Of a DNA stretch of 64,000 nucleotides, positions 11,601 through 22,806 are shown piece after piece (positions within the stretch are counted from its first letter, which is position 1; every line of letters starts with the position of its first letter). The DNA comes from Nautilus pompilius. Lineage: Eukaryota; Mollusca; Cephalopoda; Nautilida; Nautilidae. The stretch is taken from NCBI GenBank assembly GCA_018389105.1, contig JACATO010000925.1, positions 620,001-684,000 on the forward strand, in the 5' to 3' direction. The notes under the pieces were generated by a model. It did not search any database. It saw only the letters and a program-made list of their open reading frames with translations, and was not told the origin of the DNA. A program made the position numbers and the translations under genes.

Positions 11601-12536
11601 TGCCTTTTCATAAGTGATATCATATTCAAGCACTGGGAACATTTCCAACACACTGGGTGGTATCATGTGTATTAACCCAGTCAGAGGGGACATAACTCAT
11701 ATTATCTAGACAAGGCATTGATAGCTAATCTAACAAACTGTGGATTTCCTTTATATATATATAACATTACACTGCTTACATAACACACAAAGTTTTAGTT
11801 GATGTAAACATCAGCAGATACTGTGAATTTCTGCAGAACCCTCTTGGGAATGGCTGCACTCCTGTGTTATTATTAAAGTATACATAATTTAACAGAATGT
11901 TGATTTTTTTATGCTTGTTTGTATATGTGGAGAAGGGAATGGATTAAATGTAATGATGGTGATATTTACTTCTCTCTCTTTACTTTGAAGATATGAAAAA
12001 ACAAAAAGATCAATCCAATTTTTGAATTTAATCTTATACCAAGTATAATTAAATTGTTTTTATTATCCGGTTTCTCAGACATTGTGCTGTAATTAGTGAT
12101 CATGTAAAGTTTTTAGTTAAAATGTATTTTTTTCTGTGATCATTCTACGTTAATGGAAAATTAAGTGGCAAAATGTTTGGTTCGTTACTTTTTTTTTTTA
12201 TATTTTGCCATTTTCTCTCTTACCATAGGTTAACCAGAGGATCTATACTTGTCTTTTTCGAATGTTCTTTACCACCAGAATGGCGATATTGATCTTGACC
12301 TTTGAAGATCCCATCAGATCCCATTTTCTTATATTTTACCATCAACACAATGCAAAGAGTGAGAGCTTCTGCCATGGTTCTGTTATGAAGGGAAGTGGAA
12401 GTCATACAGTCTAGGTTTTAGAGACATGTGGTAGATTCATTCCGTTCTCTTTAACCTTCATTTTACTTTTTGGAAGTACCATAATTGTCTCAGACACCAT
12501 AAAGTTGTAACAATTGGTGCTCATGCTATCTTGCCC
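8645..12536. other. Noncoding, simple repeats only
   Basis: AT-rich, with a (TG)n tract at 8741-8762, a C-rich run near 9241-9268 and scattered homopolymers. An open minus frame at 10346-10570 and others are of chance length and match nothing known. Confidence 0.6.
8741..8762 (+). repeat. (TG)n microsatellite
   Basis: About eleven uninterrupted TG units followed by GGACAGGGAGGG. Confidence 0.95.
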
Positions 12537-12895
12537 AATCTATATTGGCCTGCCTATCTGGCTGAGAAGGTTAAGTGTGTTGAGACCGGTTTCGGACTTG
12601 ATGTGCTAAGGCCCTTTTCCCCCAAGATTGGTTTTTGGCTGGGGAAGCGGTCACTCTAACGTGTGGCGTTCACACCCCTAACTCTGGCTGCCTTGGCGGT
12701 CAGATACATGAGGTGCTTTGGCGCCTCAACGCGGCCTTTTAGGCCTTAACGGGAGCTTGCTCCACACCAGGTTTCGGCCCCTACATGGCTTCGGCCACCA
12801 ACCCTCCACTCCCTTCTCCTCGGAGATACACATGCATACAAGAACTTTCACATGCACCCTCACGCACGCACCACAAAAAGATTTTAAAAAAGGTT
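12537..12895 (+). repeat. GC-rich, A-tailed segment, possible retroposon/SINE
   Basis: The segment is much richer in G+C and CpG than its flanks and has several short hairpin-forming pieces, including TGGC-TTCG-GCCA near 12784-12796, GGCC-TTTTA-GGCC near 12733-12746 and GGAGC-TTG-CTCC near 12751-12763. Near its left side TGGCTGAGAAGG and GGTTTCGGACT look like weak pol III A and B boxes, though spaced closer than usual. The right side ends A-rich (near 12875-12893), as a retroposed copy would. I could not identify a family or a target-site duplication. It could instead be a fragment of another repeat. Confidence 0.35.
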
Positions 12896-13830
12896 GGCTT
12901 TTTTTTTTTTCCTTTCCTCTTTTGAAAATTTGCTTTTTACTAGGATATTGTGTTGCTGCTACAGATATTTAGGATTTATGAATTGTTGCTAAAAACACTT
13001 CCTCTGCTCGCTTTGGTTCCATGTACAGCAGAGTTTATGCAATGAGATTCAGCGCCATGTTGTTTTGGTTTGTGCATGCCTACTCTTTTCAAAAATGTCA
13101 TCGAACATCTGGCTGTATGTTCATAGTGTATGAATTGCCACTGCTGTTTATATGCTGCATCAATTCCATTAACACCTCATGGAAAAGTAATTCTGAGCTT
13201 ATTTTCTGCACGTCTTATTATGGTGATTTTAAGAACCACCCACTTCTTCCAGCAATACGCTCCATTATTTCTTTTAAGCACAGGCAGTTTATGCCAGATA
13301 GCTTCGATGGTTGTTTTCCTATTTCCAATAGCCTTCTGTTAGCTATCAGTAGACTATTTAGTGTATAGTGCTGACATGGCGTATCATCCAGGTATAAAAC
13401 TAGTTTTACATTTAAATACTTATCTTTTCATTGTATTGTCATACCTCCACCTTCTCTCTCACCGGTCAGGTTGGACTTTTGGTCAACTAATTTTCATGCA
13501 GGCAATTTTTGACAGAAAGGAGAGGCAATAAGGTATGGCAATTGCTGATCTTGGTCAGGTGTTCCTCTTGACAAAGACAAAGCCAACTATAATGAGAAAG
13601 GCTACAAACACTAGCCAGTTGATGTTGTTTGTATTTCTGAAGCCCGCTTTTGATTAAAATCTGATATTTTTTTTTAAATGCTTATTTCATTTAGTTAAAA
13701 AAATTTTTTTTTCAAACATCAGTTTCTTTAGGTGCTTTTTCATACATTGCAGCCATGTCAGCTTTAATTTCTCCCACTAAAACTTTTAAAAGGCAGCTTT
13801 AAGAGCAATCCTTCACCCACTAGCGTGCGC

Positions 13831-13913
13831 TCTCTCTCTCTCTCTCTTCCTCCATCTCTCTCTCTCTCTCTCTCTCTCAGTCTCCATCTCTCTCTCTCTC
13901 CTCTCTCTTTCAT
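13831..13913. repeat. Imperfect (TC)n tract with CCATC interruptions
   Basis: Polypyrimidine tract of about 83 bp interrupted by TTCCTCCATC and CAGTCTCCATC. On the minus strand it reads as GA repeats broken by GATGGAG, the same interruption seen in the GA tract at 22245-22370. Confidence 0.93.
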
Positions 13914-14498
13914 ATCACTTGAAAGTTGTTTTTTTTTAATTACCACCATTTTGAAAGACTTTTCCTCTTGATAAAGAAGAAATCCTATTACAGTAGCACC
14001 ACTAATATTATAACTTTGTTTTTATTTTGCTTAGGATGGTCTGGTTTAAAGGGTCTGCTCAGAATTAAAACCAGTAGCGCTAATGGTATTTATACTTGGA
14101 AGTTCAGCTCTATTTCTTGGCTGTGGCCACAGTACTCATTAAGACTAAAAGTATAAAAGGTCTGATGCGGGTCTCTCGTCCTTCATCAGACAATTTGAGA
14201 CCCTGTTTGATAAAATGGTAATATCTCCATCATTGGGCAACTTAGAAATTGGGTGGTGTTTTAATCCTTTATGATAAAGAAGCCTATGCGGGGGCTTAAG
14301 TCCCCTTCTTCTGTTGTTCTTCATTTACGAGAAATCATTTTGAATTGTTGATAAATGTTGGTGATAAAATAAACTCTCCGCCAGTTGCATTATACCTTTT
14401 TTGGTCAGCCCCGATGTTTATCTCTAACCAAGCTGTAAAAATTCAAAACTAGATCCGACTTTGAAGATTGTGGATAGGTATCCAAGAGAAAACCTACA

Positions 14499-14501
<3 letters not shown>

Positions 14502-14535
<34 letters not shown>
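14502..14535 (+). repeat. (GT)n microsatellite
   Basis: About seventeen uninterrupted GT units after ACACAC, so a short AC/GT palindrome forms at the junction. Confidence 0.96.
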
Positions 14536-14537
<2 letters not shown>

Positions 14538-16503
14538 CTGACGGTTATGAAAAATACTGTCCAAGCTTTGTTCGTTGTATGTATCACCAGTCAGTATTAT
14601 GGGATGGCTTTGTGTTTGTTAAATCGTTTGTCCCGGTTCACTTCGCACATGTCCGGCAAATATTATGGGTCAAGGTTTTTACTGTCAGCCTTTTCTTTAG
14701 TGTCAGGCTCAGACCATTTTTTTTTTTTTATTATTATGTTTTCTTTTTAAAGACAGGCCCTCTGTGGATTCATGGAACACGACGATTAACCTCAGAAAAT
14801 TTAGAAAAAAACTCCAATGTTTCTCCCCCACCTAGCAATTTTCCTACAAAATCTCAATAAATTACCCCCACCCATCATTCACTTACACTAATCACTGTTT
14901 TAGAATATCAGTTAGCTTTGTTGTTGTTGTTGTATGTCAGCTTGGGCTTAATATTGCATACGTTCTTTGGAAACCTAAAAAAAAAGATTTTTGCAAAAGT
15001 CTGCATAATCCACTTCTGTAACAAACACCTTCTTCTTCATTTTTACACAGCCTCTCCCTCTGAAGCAGGTTCTAACCCTGGCTAGTGCCCAGACGAAATT
15101 TAAAATACAACAATAAAAATGGATATAGTTTTCAATTGGTTTTTAAATAATTTTCGCATGAAGGAAAAGTCCTTGTATTGATTTTAATACTATCCAGTAA
15201 TCGCTTATTTTGTTTATCTTGTATTTGGTTCTGTCAGGGTTGGCGGTTTAGCCTATTTAGTGGGAATCTAAACTGATTTAATGATTTGGACTCCAGGCAG
15301 ATTCTGCCTACTTTGGTCACGACCACTTTACTAATGGTGCCATTCATCTTTACCGGTGAATGTTATGCGCTTTACACCAAAGAAAAAAGCCGTCATGAAC
15401 TCGTTCCATAGATTCTTGACTCCTGGCACGACGAAAAGTTACTAATGTTGGAGGCTGGGAGTTTTGCTTAGAATAATTCTTACTGGCACCCCAATTTCTT
15501 CAGGTGGTCATTTTCTTCATCTTTTATTTTGTTGATAGGCAAATAAACAACAACAAAAAAGATAAACCTGATGAACTTTTAAAACAAAATGATGGAGGCC
15601 AGCAGTTTGTCCTTTTGTGGATCACTTTAGAAAGAAGACACCCACCCACCTGTCTGTGTAATGCATAATTATTGATCCTAAACATCCCATTCAATCTGTA
15701 CAATGCAAAAACATTTGTAGACTCAAATAATCATTAGCACTGACTTTCCATTCAAAAGATTAAAGTTATATTCATTCCTTTTCCAACCACAGTTACAGAA
15801 AAGATAGTTGAATGATAGCATTTGAAATTGGGTTATCAGAAGAATGTAGCCAAAGAAAGATGGCTCCAGTTTATTCTTCTGAATACTTTGAAAACAAAAC
15901 ACCCTCCTTCCAATTATTAATGACTAACAATGACTCCTTATCGTCTGCAGACTGGAAACTTAATTAATCCTTAATTAAATTTTGTGCTTGTTAAGCATTG
16001 ATCATGAGCTTCTTGAGAGTTGATCGATGTGGATTCTTTTCAGCATTGACAATAACCTGTTAGCTGATTCTCAGAGGAAACAATCTAAGCATTTTATGAC
16101 ATTTAAGTGGATTGGTAGTTGGCAGAAAACCTCATTTCTTTTCCTCCTTATTCATAGTCATTTTCTTGGCTTGTTATTTCTATATTTTCCCTCATATTCT
16201 AAGGGTTCACCAGAAACTTTGGGTTAAAATGTATTCTGTGGCTCTAGTGGTTTCCTGCATCAAAATTGTGCAGTTTTTTTTTTTATTGTTTTATTAAGAT
16301 TTGTTAAGTATATGCAATGATTCTCCATATGTACAGTGATAGCCAAAGTTATTGCATTATTTAAAATTATATAGTATAACTATACCATGAATATTGCAAA
16401 GTGTTTATGTATGGAAGTTTATTCCAATAACTTTATTTCTCTATTGGTGCATGTTCACAAGAATCTACTATATTATGGATATTTAGTATAAAAGCCTTAT
16501 GTA

Positions 16504-17773
16504 TTAGGTTGCTACAAACGTTTTGTTGGTTTTTATATTATGTTAATTTGGGGTTCATTTGTTGCCTGCTTGTGGAGGTGTATTTAGGTAAGTTATATAC
16601 CGTTTGGTAGCGTGTGCTTTGGCATACATTATGCAAAACCTACCTTTTTAAAAATCATAAACGGATATTTGTTTCAGGGTTCTGAGTGAAGCGTGGATAC
16701 AAATGTTTTTCATGCCATTTTGCTTCACGAGTTAAAACCAGGCCACGAAGCGAGCGAGGAAACTCCTAACATTAAGCAGGCGTGGGACGAGGACACAGCA
16801 AATGAGCGCACAGTACAATGATGGTTTGCAAAGTTTCAATCAAGAGATGTGAGCCTCGAAGATAAGGATTGTAGCGGACGTCCTTCCAGCTGTGATGATG
16901 ACTGTCTAAAAGCCTCAGCTGAAGCCAATCCAAGAAAAACCGAGAAATTGTTGAAGAGATTGACGTAAGCACTGCAGCTGTTTCCCAGCATCTTGATGCA
17001 ATCAGCCAGGTGAAAAGGCTTGAGAAGTGGGCACCACACAATTTGAATAAACAGCAACAAAATCGTTGATTGGAGATCTGCTCTTGGCTTGTCATAAGAA
17101 ACAAAAACAATCCAATTCTCGACCGAATCATTACACATGATGAAAAATGGATCCTTTACGACAATTGCAAACGATCAGCACAGTGGTTCGACAGAGACAG
17201 AGCACATGACCACATTCCAAAACTCAGCCTCCACCCAATGAAGGTCATGGTCACTGACTGGTGGACTGCAACTGATGTCATCCACTTTAACTTCTTGCAA
17301 CCAGGCAAAACTATCACAGCTGAAGGTACTGTTGTGAATTAAACGTTCATCAGAAACTCTCCCAACAACAGCCGGCATCAGTGAATCAAAGAGGCCCAAT
17401 CCTGCTCCACGACAATTATCGTCCTTACGGTGACTCTTCAGAAACTGAATAGGTTGGAATATGAAGTTCTCCCTCCCCCAGCCTATTCACCAAACCTTTC
17501 TCCCACAGAATATCACATTTTCAAACACCTCGACAGCTTCCTCCATATGAAATCCTTCTCCAGCCAAGCAGCAACTGAAACTGCATTCCAACAGTCTATC
17601 AACTCCAGAAATCCAGATTTTTTTCAAAATGGTAAAAATGGGCTTTTAACTCATCGGCAGAAGTGTAGTGATTGTAATGGAACATCCTTTGATTAATAAA
17701 CTTCATGTTCAGCAATCATATGAAGTCTCATAGTTGTGGTAAAAAACCCGACAAAACTTTTGCAACAACCTAA
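16504..17773 (+). mobile_element. mariner element, defective
   Basis: A 1,270-bp element flanked by TA at 16502-16503 and 17774-17775. Left end TTAGGTTGCTACAAACGTTT and right end (minus strand) TTAGGTTGTTGCAAAAGTTT are terminal inverted repeats of about 32 bp. Length, TTAGGTTG start and transposase motifs place it near the Hsmar1-type (cecropia-like) mariners. The ends remain well matched although the gene is broken. It lies about 170 bp downstream of a possible solo Tc1-type end at 16336. Confidence 0.95.
16703..17696 (+). pseudogene. mariner transposase, broken
   Basis: This would encode a DD34D mariner transposase of about 340 residues. Recognisable blocks in order: HELKPGHEASEETPNIKQAW and NERTVQ-W (first helix-turn-helix); SLEDKDCSGRPSS; the second helix-turn-helix region ending VKRLEKWAPHNL; LDRIITHDEKWILYDN with the first catalytic Asp at 17139-17141; MKVMVTDWW; LLHDN with the second Asp at 17411-17413; YSPNLSPTEYHIFKHL; and the C-terminus QKCSDCNGTSFD. 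In-frame stops and frameshifts occur in the N-terminal half, and between the second and third catalytic sites about 8 bp are missing. The third acid is Glu (GAA, 17508-17510) where mariners have Asp, and the preceding SPDL is SPNL. It is not functional. Confidence 0.94.
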
Positions 17774-17775
17774 TA

Positions 17776-20763
17776 CTTAACTTGAAATTGATAAAAGTTG
17801 ATAAAAGAAAAATAAATGGCTGCTTGATGTCAGAACTTAACGGCGATAAATTGTCATAATTAGAAAGAGTGTGTATCGTCCCAACAATGATCTCATATGG
17901 TTGCTGTCAGTGTTTTCTCTATGCTGAAAGTCCAGGGGCCCTACTCTGTGCATTTCCACATTTTTTTCATTTTAAGCATACTTCATCTAGTCAGTAAGCA
18001 TTCTTGGAGTTTGTTTCTTTGGCATTGTTAGATATATTCTTTTCTATTAGGCCCATGGTGATTGACTTTTCTGAGAAAATTACTTCGGTACCTGTCAGAC
18101 TGTTCAAAGTTTTCATTCTAGTTTAGGCTTTTTTAGCTGCATTTATCAATCAACTCCATGTTTATTTTAGGGTATAAATACTTTTGCAGAAGCAAAGGCA
18201 CTTTAGAACATTGTGTAGAGATGGCCTCCTCTTCTTGACATCAAGGTTGGTCTCTCAATGATACAAGAGGATACATGCTACTGTAGATTGAATATAGCCC
18301 TGTCTGGATGCAACTTCTCATTTTCTCAGCTTTTCATTACCTGAAGTAATATCAACAATAGATTTTTTGCATGGCATTAAAGCAGCATTTTTCTCCATCT
18401 TGAACTACAAAATCCAGGAAAAATAATTTATAGAAACTAAAATAGTAGATACTTTGTTTCAAAAACATGCATTTCTTTTGAAAATTATACACATCAAGCC
18501 AAATAACAGAATTATTTTCTGATGTAATAATTTACAGGAATTGCTCATAACACAAATAGAACCAGTTTTTAAGACTACTATACTTAAATTGTAGTAATCT
18601 ATATAAAAGTGGATATGTGCTTTAATGGTACTGATGCTGAGAATTAACTTTCAAATGATGTCAAACTATTCAAAACTATACATCACCCACCAAGTTGACA
18701 TTGAAATATCTCCTCAGGCCCAAAGGAGATTACATTTTCTGTTTACCTCAAAGAATTTTCTAACAGTCAAATGCTTACAAGGGGTCTCATGATAGTTTAC
18801 TGATTGATTGGATGAAGCTAATAGGGAACTCTTTGGTGTCTGTCTTTTTTTTTTTTTTTTTGAAAAGGCATCTTAATTCATTTATTTAGGGTCTATATGA
18901 TACATAAATGGACAATTTTCTTTAAAAATGCACTTGTGTCTGTTGCTTTCAACATCATCTGTATATTTTTCATGCATTATTGCTCTTTTGCAGTTTGTGA
19001 TGATTCTTCGTTTTCCAATTGTATTCTAGTGCAGTTCACAGCTATGAGACTATCCTTCTGGTGAAACTGGCTCGTACAATTCAAATGCCTAAAACTCTTG
19101 GCTATTTAGTGAAAAATTTGCTTGGCATTTTCAGAACTTCAGTACATGATGCTTTCCAACATGTTTATACAAAGACTCTGCAATAGATTTTTCATCACAA
19201 GTTCCATTCATCCCCAGACAAAACATAAAACTGGATCCACCTTAACCCAGAGCCATTGTCAAAAGTGCATTGCTGCTGAAGGAAGCCACTTAAAGCATTT
19301 GATTAAAATGATTTCACGTTTTTGCACTTTTTCTGACAATAAGGCAATACTCTGATGGATGTCAATCATAATAACAGGATGAAGTGTAACCCATCACCAT
19401 TTGGTTTATTTTATTTAATTATTCTTTTGCATTGATCATAAGACGGGTTGATTTTTTTTTTTCCTTTTTAAAATTGCCAGAGTTCTCTATCGGATGGTGA
19501 AAACCATGATTTAATAGCCCCATCTAGTTAGAAGTTACAGACCTCTGCAATTAGATCAGTACGGCTACCATGAGAATGAAGAAAGACGTTCGTTTTAGTG
19601 TTGCAGTCCATCAGATTTTACGATGAGAAACAGTTCCTAACACCAGTTTGAAAGAAGTTTTTTGGGAGTATCAGCATCTACTACAGTGCACTTGATTTTC
19701 CAAACGTGCTGAATAATTCAATTCAAGTATTTTTCAGCATCTGTGTTTCTTAGCCTGCTTGTTAACAACTGCCCTTCTTTCTGATCTCCTTGCCCCTCTT
19801 TATTATAGTTTTTTTTTAAAAATCTGTTATCAATGTCTTTTTGGAATGTTTTGTATTAATAGATAATTATTACTCATACATTTTAACCACTGATTTTCTT
19901 TTATAAAGTCCATTTTCTCTTGTTCCCGTGAGTTTCTGTCCATTATTTGATTTAGATTCTGATCTGTGGTTTATTGTTCAGTGATAGATGTTCCTGTTTT
20001 ATCTCAGCATTATTGTGGTGTGGTGTGTTGTTGTTGTTTTTTTTTTGTGTATCTACCCACCATAGAACATTTGTACAGCTACATGGTCCATTTATTACCC
20101 TGTACAGACTCCTAGTCTGAGACCTTAATTTGGACTTCTTATTTCCCACAAAGTTAGTGCCCAGAAAGTTGAATTGTTGCAGTTACTAATGGTGACAGTA
20201 ATTATGAAGAATGGGGACAATAAAACTTGACTCTGCAGTAGTGATGGAAGCATACACTAGTGCGCTGGGTCCAAATGAAATCTAACATTATAAATCATAC
20301 TTGTGGTAGAGAATTCTGATGTAGTGTATCTCATGAAAACCTCTGTTAGTCATGTCAGAACCCCCTGGTCTTAGCTACTAAATCTTCAGCACCATCTTGT
20401 CTGGGACTTCAGGAAGCCAACATGGCTGTGCTACTGTCATGGCTGCTTTCCGGATAAATGCTTGCTTAAAAAGGAGAATCTTACAGCTGTAAAAAATTTT
20501 TGGAAATTTTTTTTTTTTTTTTTTAAATTTTAAAGAAGAATTGCTTTTCTATTCTTTCACTGATACAATGGATATGTGCCTTTTAGTAAAGCTGTCTTTA
20601 ATTTTTTAATGGAAATATACAAAAAAGATTTATTCAGTCAGCTCTTTGTGCTTCTGTTATAAACCTAATTCCTTAGCCTTCCTTCCACATGTAAACTTTC
20701 CATGTTTCTATATAGTTCACAGGTTTCATTATTATGTATTTCTTATTTTATACATACATATAT
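17776..20763. other. Noncoding, nothing recognised
   Basis: AT-rich with long T runs (18847-18861, 20508-20524). No coding block was recognised; open frames are short and of chance quality. Confidence 0.6.
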
Positions 20764-21950
20764 ACAGTATTGGAAATAATTATGAAAACTGGGCACTTGT
20801 AGAATTGCATCTCATGTATAGAAATGAAATGCTCACTTGTAATTCATGTGCGGATATGGTTCAAGCAATCAGAAATTATCACACTATGCAGAAGGATTAC
20901 TATAAAAGTATAGGCAGTGATATCATTGTAAAGTGGGGAATGTGATGAATACTCTGGCTCCTGGGAAGGATATATCACATTACAAATGTATAGAAATTAA
21001 ATCCTTAGCTAATGGAGGTTACTTTGTGTGGCCAATTGTTGTTTGACTTCATGTTTCAGAAGGAGATGTATACAAGACTGAGGAGGATATGTGAAACTGG
21101 TACTGATGACAGTAAATGCTATGATGGAAGAAAGCCAAAACACACTAAAAGTGATGTTAAGTACCTCAGAGTATGTTCTCTTTGCGATAGATGACAAGCC
21201 AGTAAAGATCTTGCAAATGATCTACCCTCAGTGGCGGTGTAGTTGCCCAAAATCCTTTGTTGAGGAGAGGAAACTGAACAGCAAGGCTGCAGGAATGTGA
21301 CAGTAAGATGACCTAACCTGGAAAAAGGTGTTTTTTTTACAAATGAGTCCAAGTTTGAACTAAGTCAGCAATAATCAATGGCAGTCAGTTTGAAAGCAAA
21401 CCAGGGAGCAGTATAACATTCATTGTTCAACACCTGCAGTGAAGCGTAGGGATGAATCATTGCAAGTGAGAGAGCTGCATATCAGCTGTGACTATCTGAG
21501 ATTTGTATAAAATCAATGGTATACTGACTATTAACATGTACGGGCAGATTTTCATTGATCGTGCAAAACCTTCAGGAAGATATCTCATTGGGTGGTGATC
21601 AGTCTTCCATGATAGTGGCTCCAAGCATATAAAACCATTTGGAATGTAAAGAGGCCAATGGGGCACCTACAGAGATGCCTTGACTTGCACAAAGTCCTGA
21701 TATGAACAACATTGAGGTTATATGGCTACTGAGTAAGTCAGATGGCAACCAAACACTAGAAGAATTGTGCAAAGTTCTGTAGGATATTTGGAACAACATT
21801 CTCTAGTCATACATTGATAACCTGTTTGGGAAGATGAAAACTAGGTATTATTCAAATTCCATAGAAAGCAAAAAGCCCATATACCAAATACTAATTCACA
21901 AATGAAAAGTATTAGATATAATGCTGGAATTCTCTTTGTACGTATTTTTC
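20764..21950 (+). pseudogene. Heavily decayed Tc1-like transposase
   Basis: Across three frames with many stops the order of a Tc1 transposase can still be followed. GRKPKHTKSDVKYLRVCSLC and KDLANDLPS (N-terminal DNA-binding part) come first, at about 21124-21230. FTNESKFEL follows near 21338 (canonical FSDESKF, so the first catalytic Asp is Asn). Then CKEANGAP and QSPDMNNIEVIW near 21650-21725, and LEELCKVL-DIWNNIL-SYIDN near 21760-21820. A left end of the form TACAGTATTGGAAATAATTA is present at 20764; no matching right end was found. Its motifs differ from the two long-TIR copies, so it belongs to another Tc1 lineage and is much older. Confidence 0.82.
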
Positions 21951-22100
21951 TAAATTTTTTACAGTATTATTCATTTCGATCATTAGCAGCTATGCATATA
22001 ATTTACTTTTCTTTTTCTTTTTTCGTCCTAAAAAAAGAATAAAAACAGACTATTACATTTTTGAAATACAACTCTCTTTTTTTAAAAACAAATATTACAT

Positions 22101-22117
22101 AGCAGCAGCAGCAGCAG
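22101..22117. repeat. (AGC)n short tandem repeat
   Basis: Five to six AGC units in noncoding sequence; a second short CAG-type run lies near 23986-24004. Confidence 0.85.
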
Positions 22118-22244
22118 GGGTAAGATCAACATCACTTATTTGGTATTATCAGTGTAAGTTTCCAGCTATATTACAACGAAAATGTTCACATCTTGTTTTG
22201 TGGAATTAATTGTAATTAACAGGCAGTTGCTAAAAATAACACAC

Positions 22245-22257
22245 AGACAGACAGAGA

Positions 22258-22298
<41 letters not shown>

Positions 22299-22370
22299 AG
22301 AGAGAGATGGAGAGAGAGAGAGAGAGAGATATGGAGACACAGAGAGAGAGATGGAGAGAGAGAGAGATTA
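22245..22370. repeat. Imperfect (GA)n tract with ATGGAG and ACACAG interruptions
   Basis: About 125 bp of polypurine sequence. The repeated unit ACACAGAGAGAGATGGAGAGAG appears in several forms. Two overlapping open frames across it reflect the dinucleotide period and are not genes. Confidence 0.95.
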
Positions 22371-22788
22371 TGTATAGACTAAAAAAGAAACTCTACTTAT
22401 CTGAAAATTCAATTATGCCCACTTTATTTATTTATTATTTGGGTGGTCCTTCTCTCTATGTATGCTAGTGTAATTTGAAATTAAAGAAAACAAGGCATTT
22501 TAAATAATGGGTAGCAAGAATCTATATTGTTGGAAGCTAAATGCTGGCAAAATTTCCAACAATTCATTTCATGCAGGGTCCTGATAGACTAGTGTTTCTT
22601 CACAAAGAAGAATGATTTTATTTTGAAAAATTTTGTGTAATTTCATCCAATAAATGTAATTCATTCTCAGCTAAAATACAAACCATGAGTTTTTATTTAG
22701 TTTAGAAAAGCAAGATTAACTGAGTTTTTTTTTTTTTAAATGTATATAATTGTTTTAAATCTGTCAGAGATTTATATGGGATGTCTTT

Positions 22789-22806
22789 TTCTTCTTCTTC
22801 TTCTTC
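22789..22806. repeat. (TTC)n short tandem repeat
   Basis: About six TTC units followed by a T-rich stretch. Confidence 0.85.

Larger units (their letters stand above)
12896..16335. other. Noncoding, simple repeats only
   Basis: Contains a (TC)n tract (13831-13913), a (GT)n tract (14502-14535), an 8-bp-stem hairpin at 14160-14191 and many T runs. The longest open frames (13021-13368 and 14468-14860 on +) resemble no family known to me; the second runs through the (GT)n tract. Confidence 0.6.

Noticed and set aside
13021-13368. 115-codon open + frame with hydrophobic stretches
   Set aside because: Overlapping open frames and hydrophobic, Cys/Ile/Phe-rich composition are typical of chance frames in T-rich DNA.
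14468-14860. 130-codon open + frame crossing the (GT)n tract
   Set aside because: Its length comes partly from the stop-free Val-Cys dinucleotide repeat; no domain or conservation signal.
16335-16460. TACAGTGATAGCCAAAGTTATTG, a solo Tc1/MITE-like end
   Set aside because: No matching right end before or after the mariner insertion, so a complete element cannot be supported.
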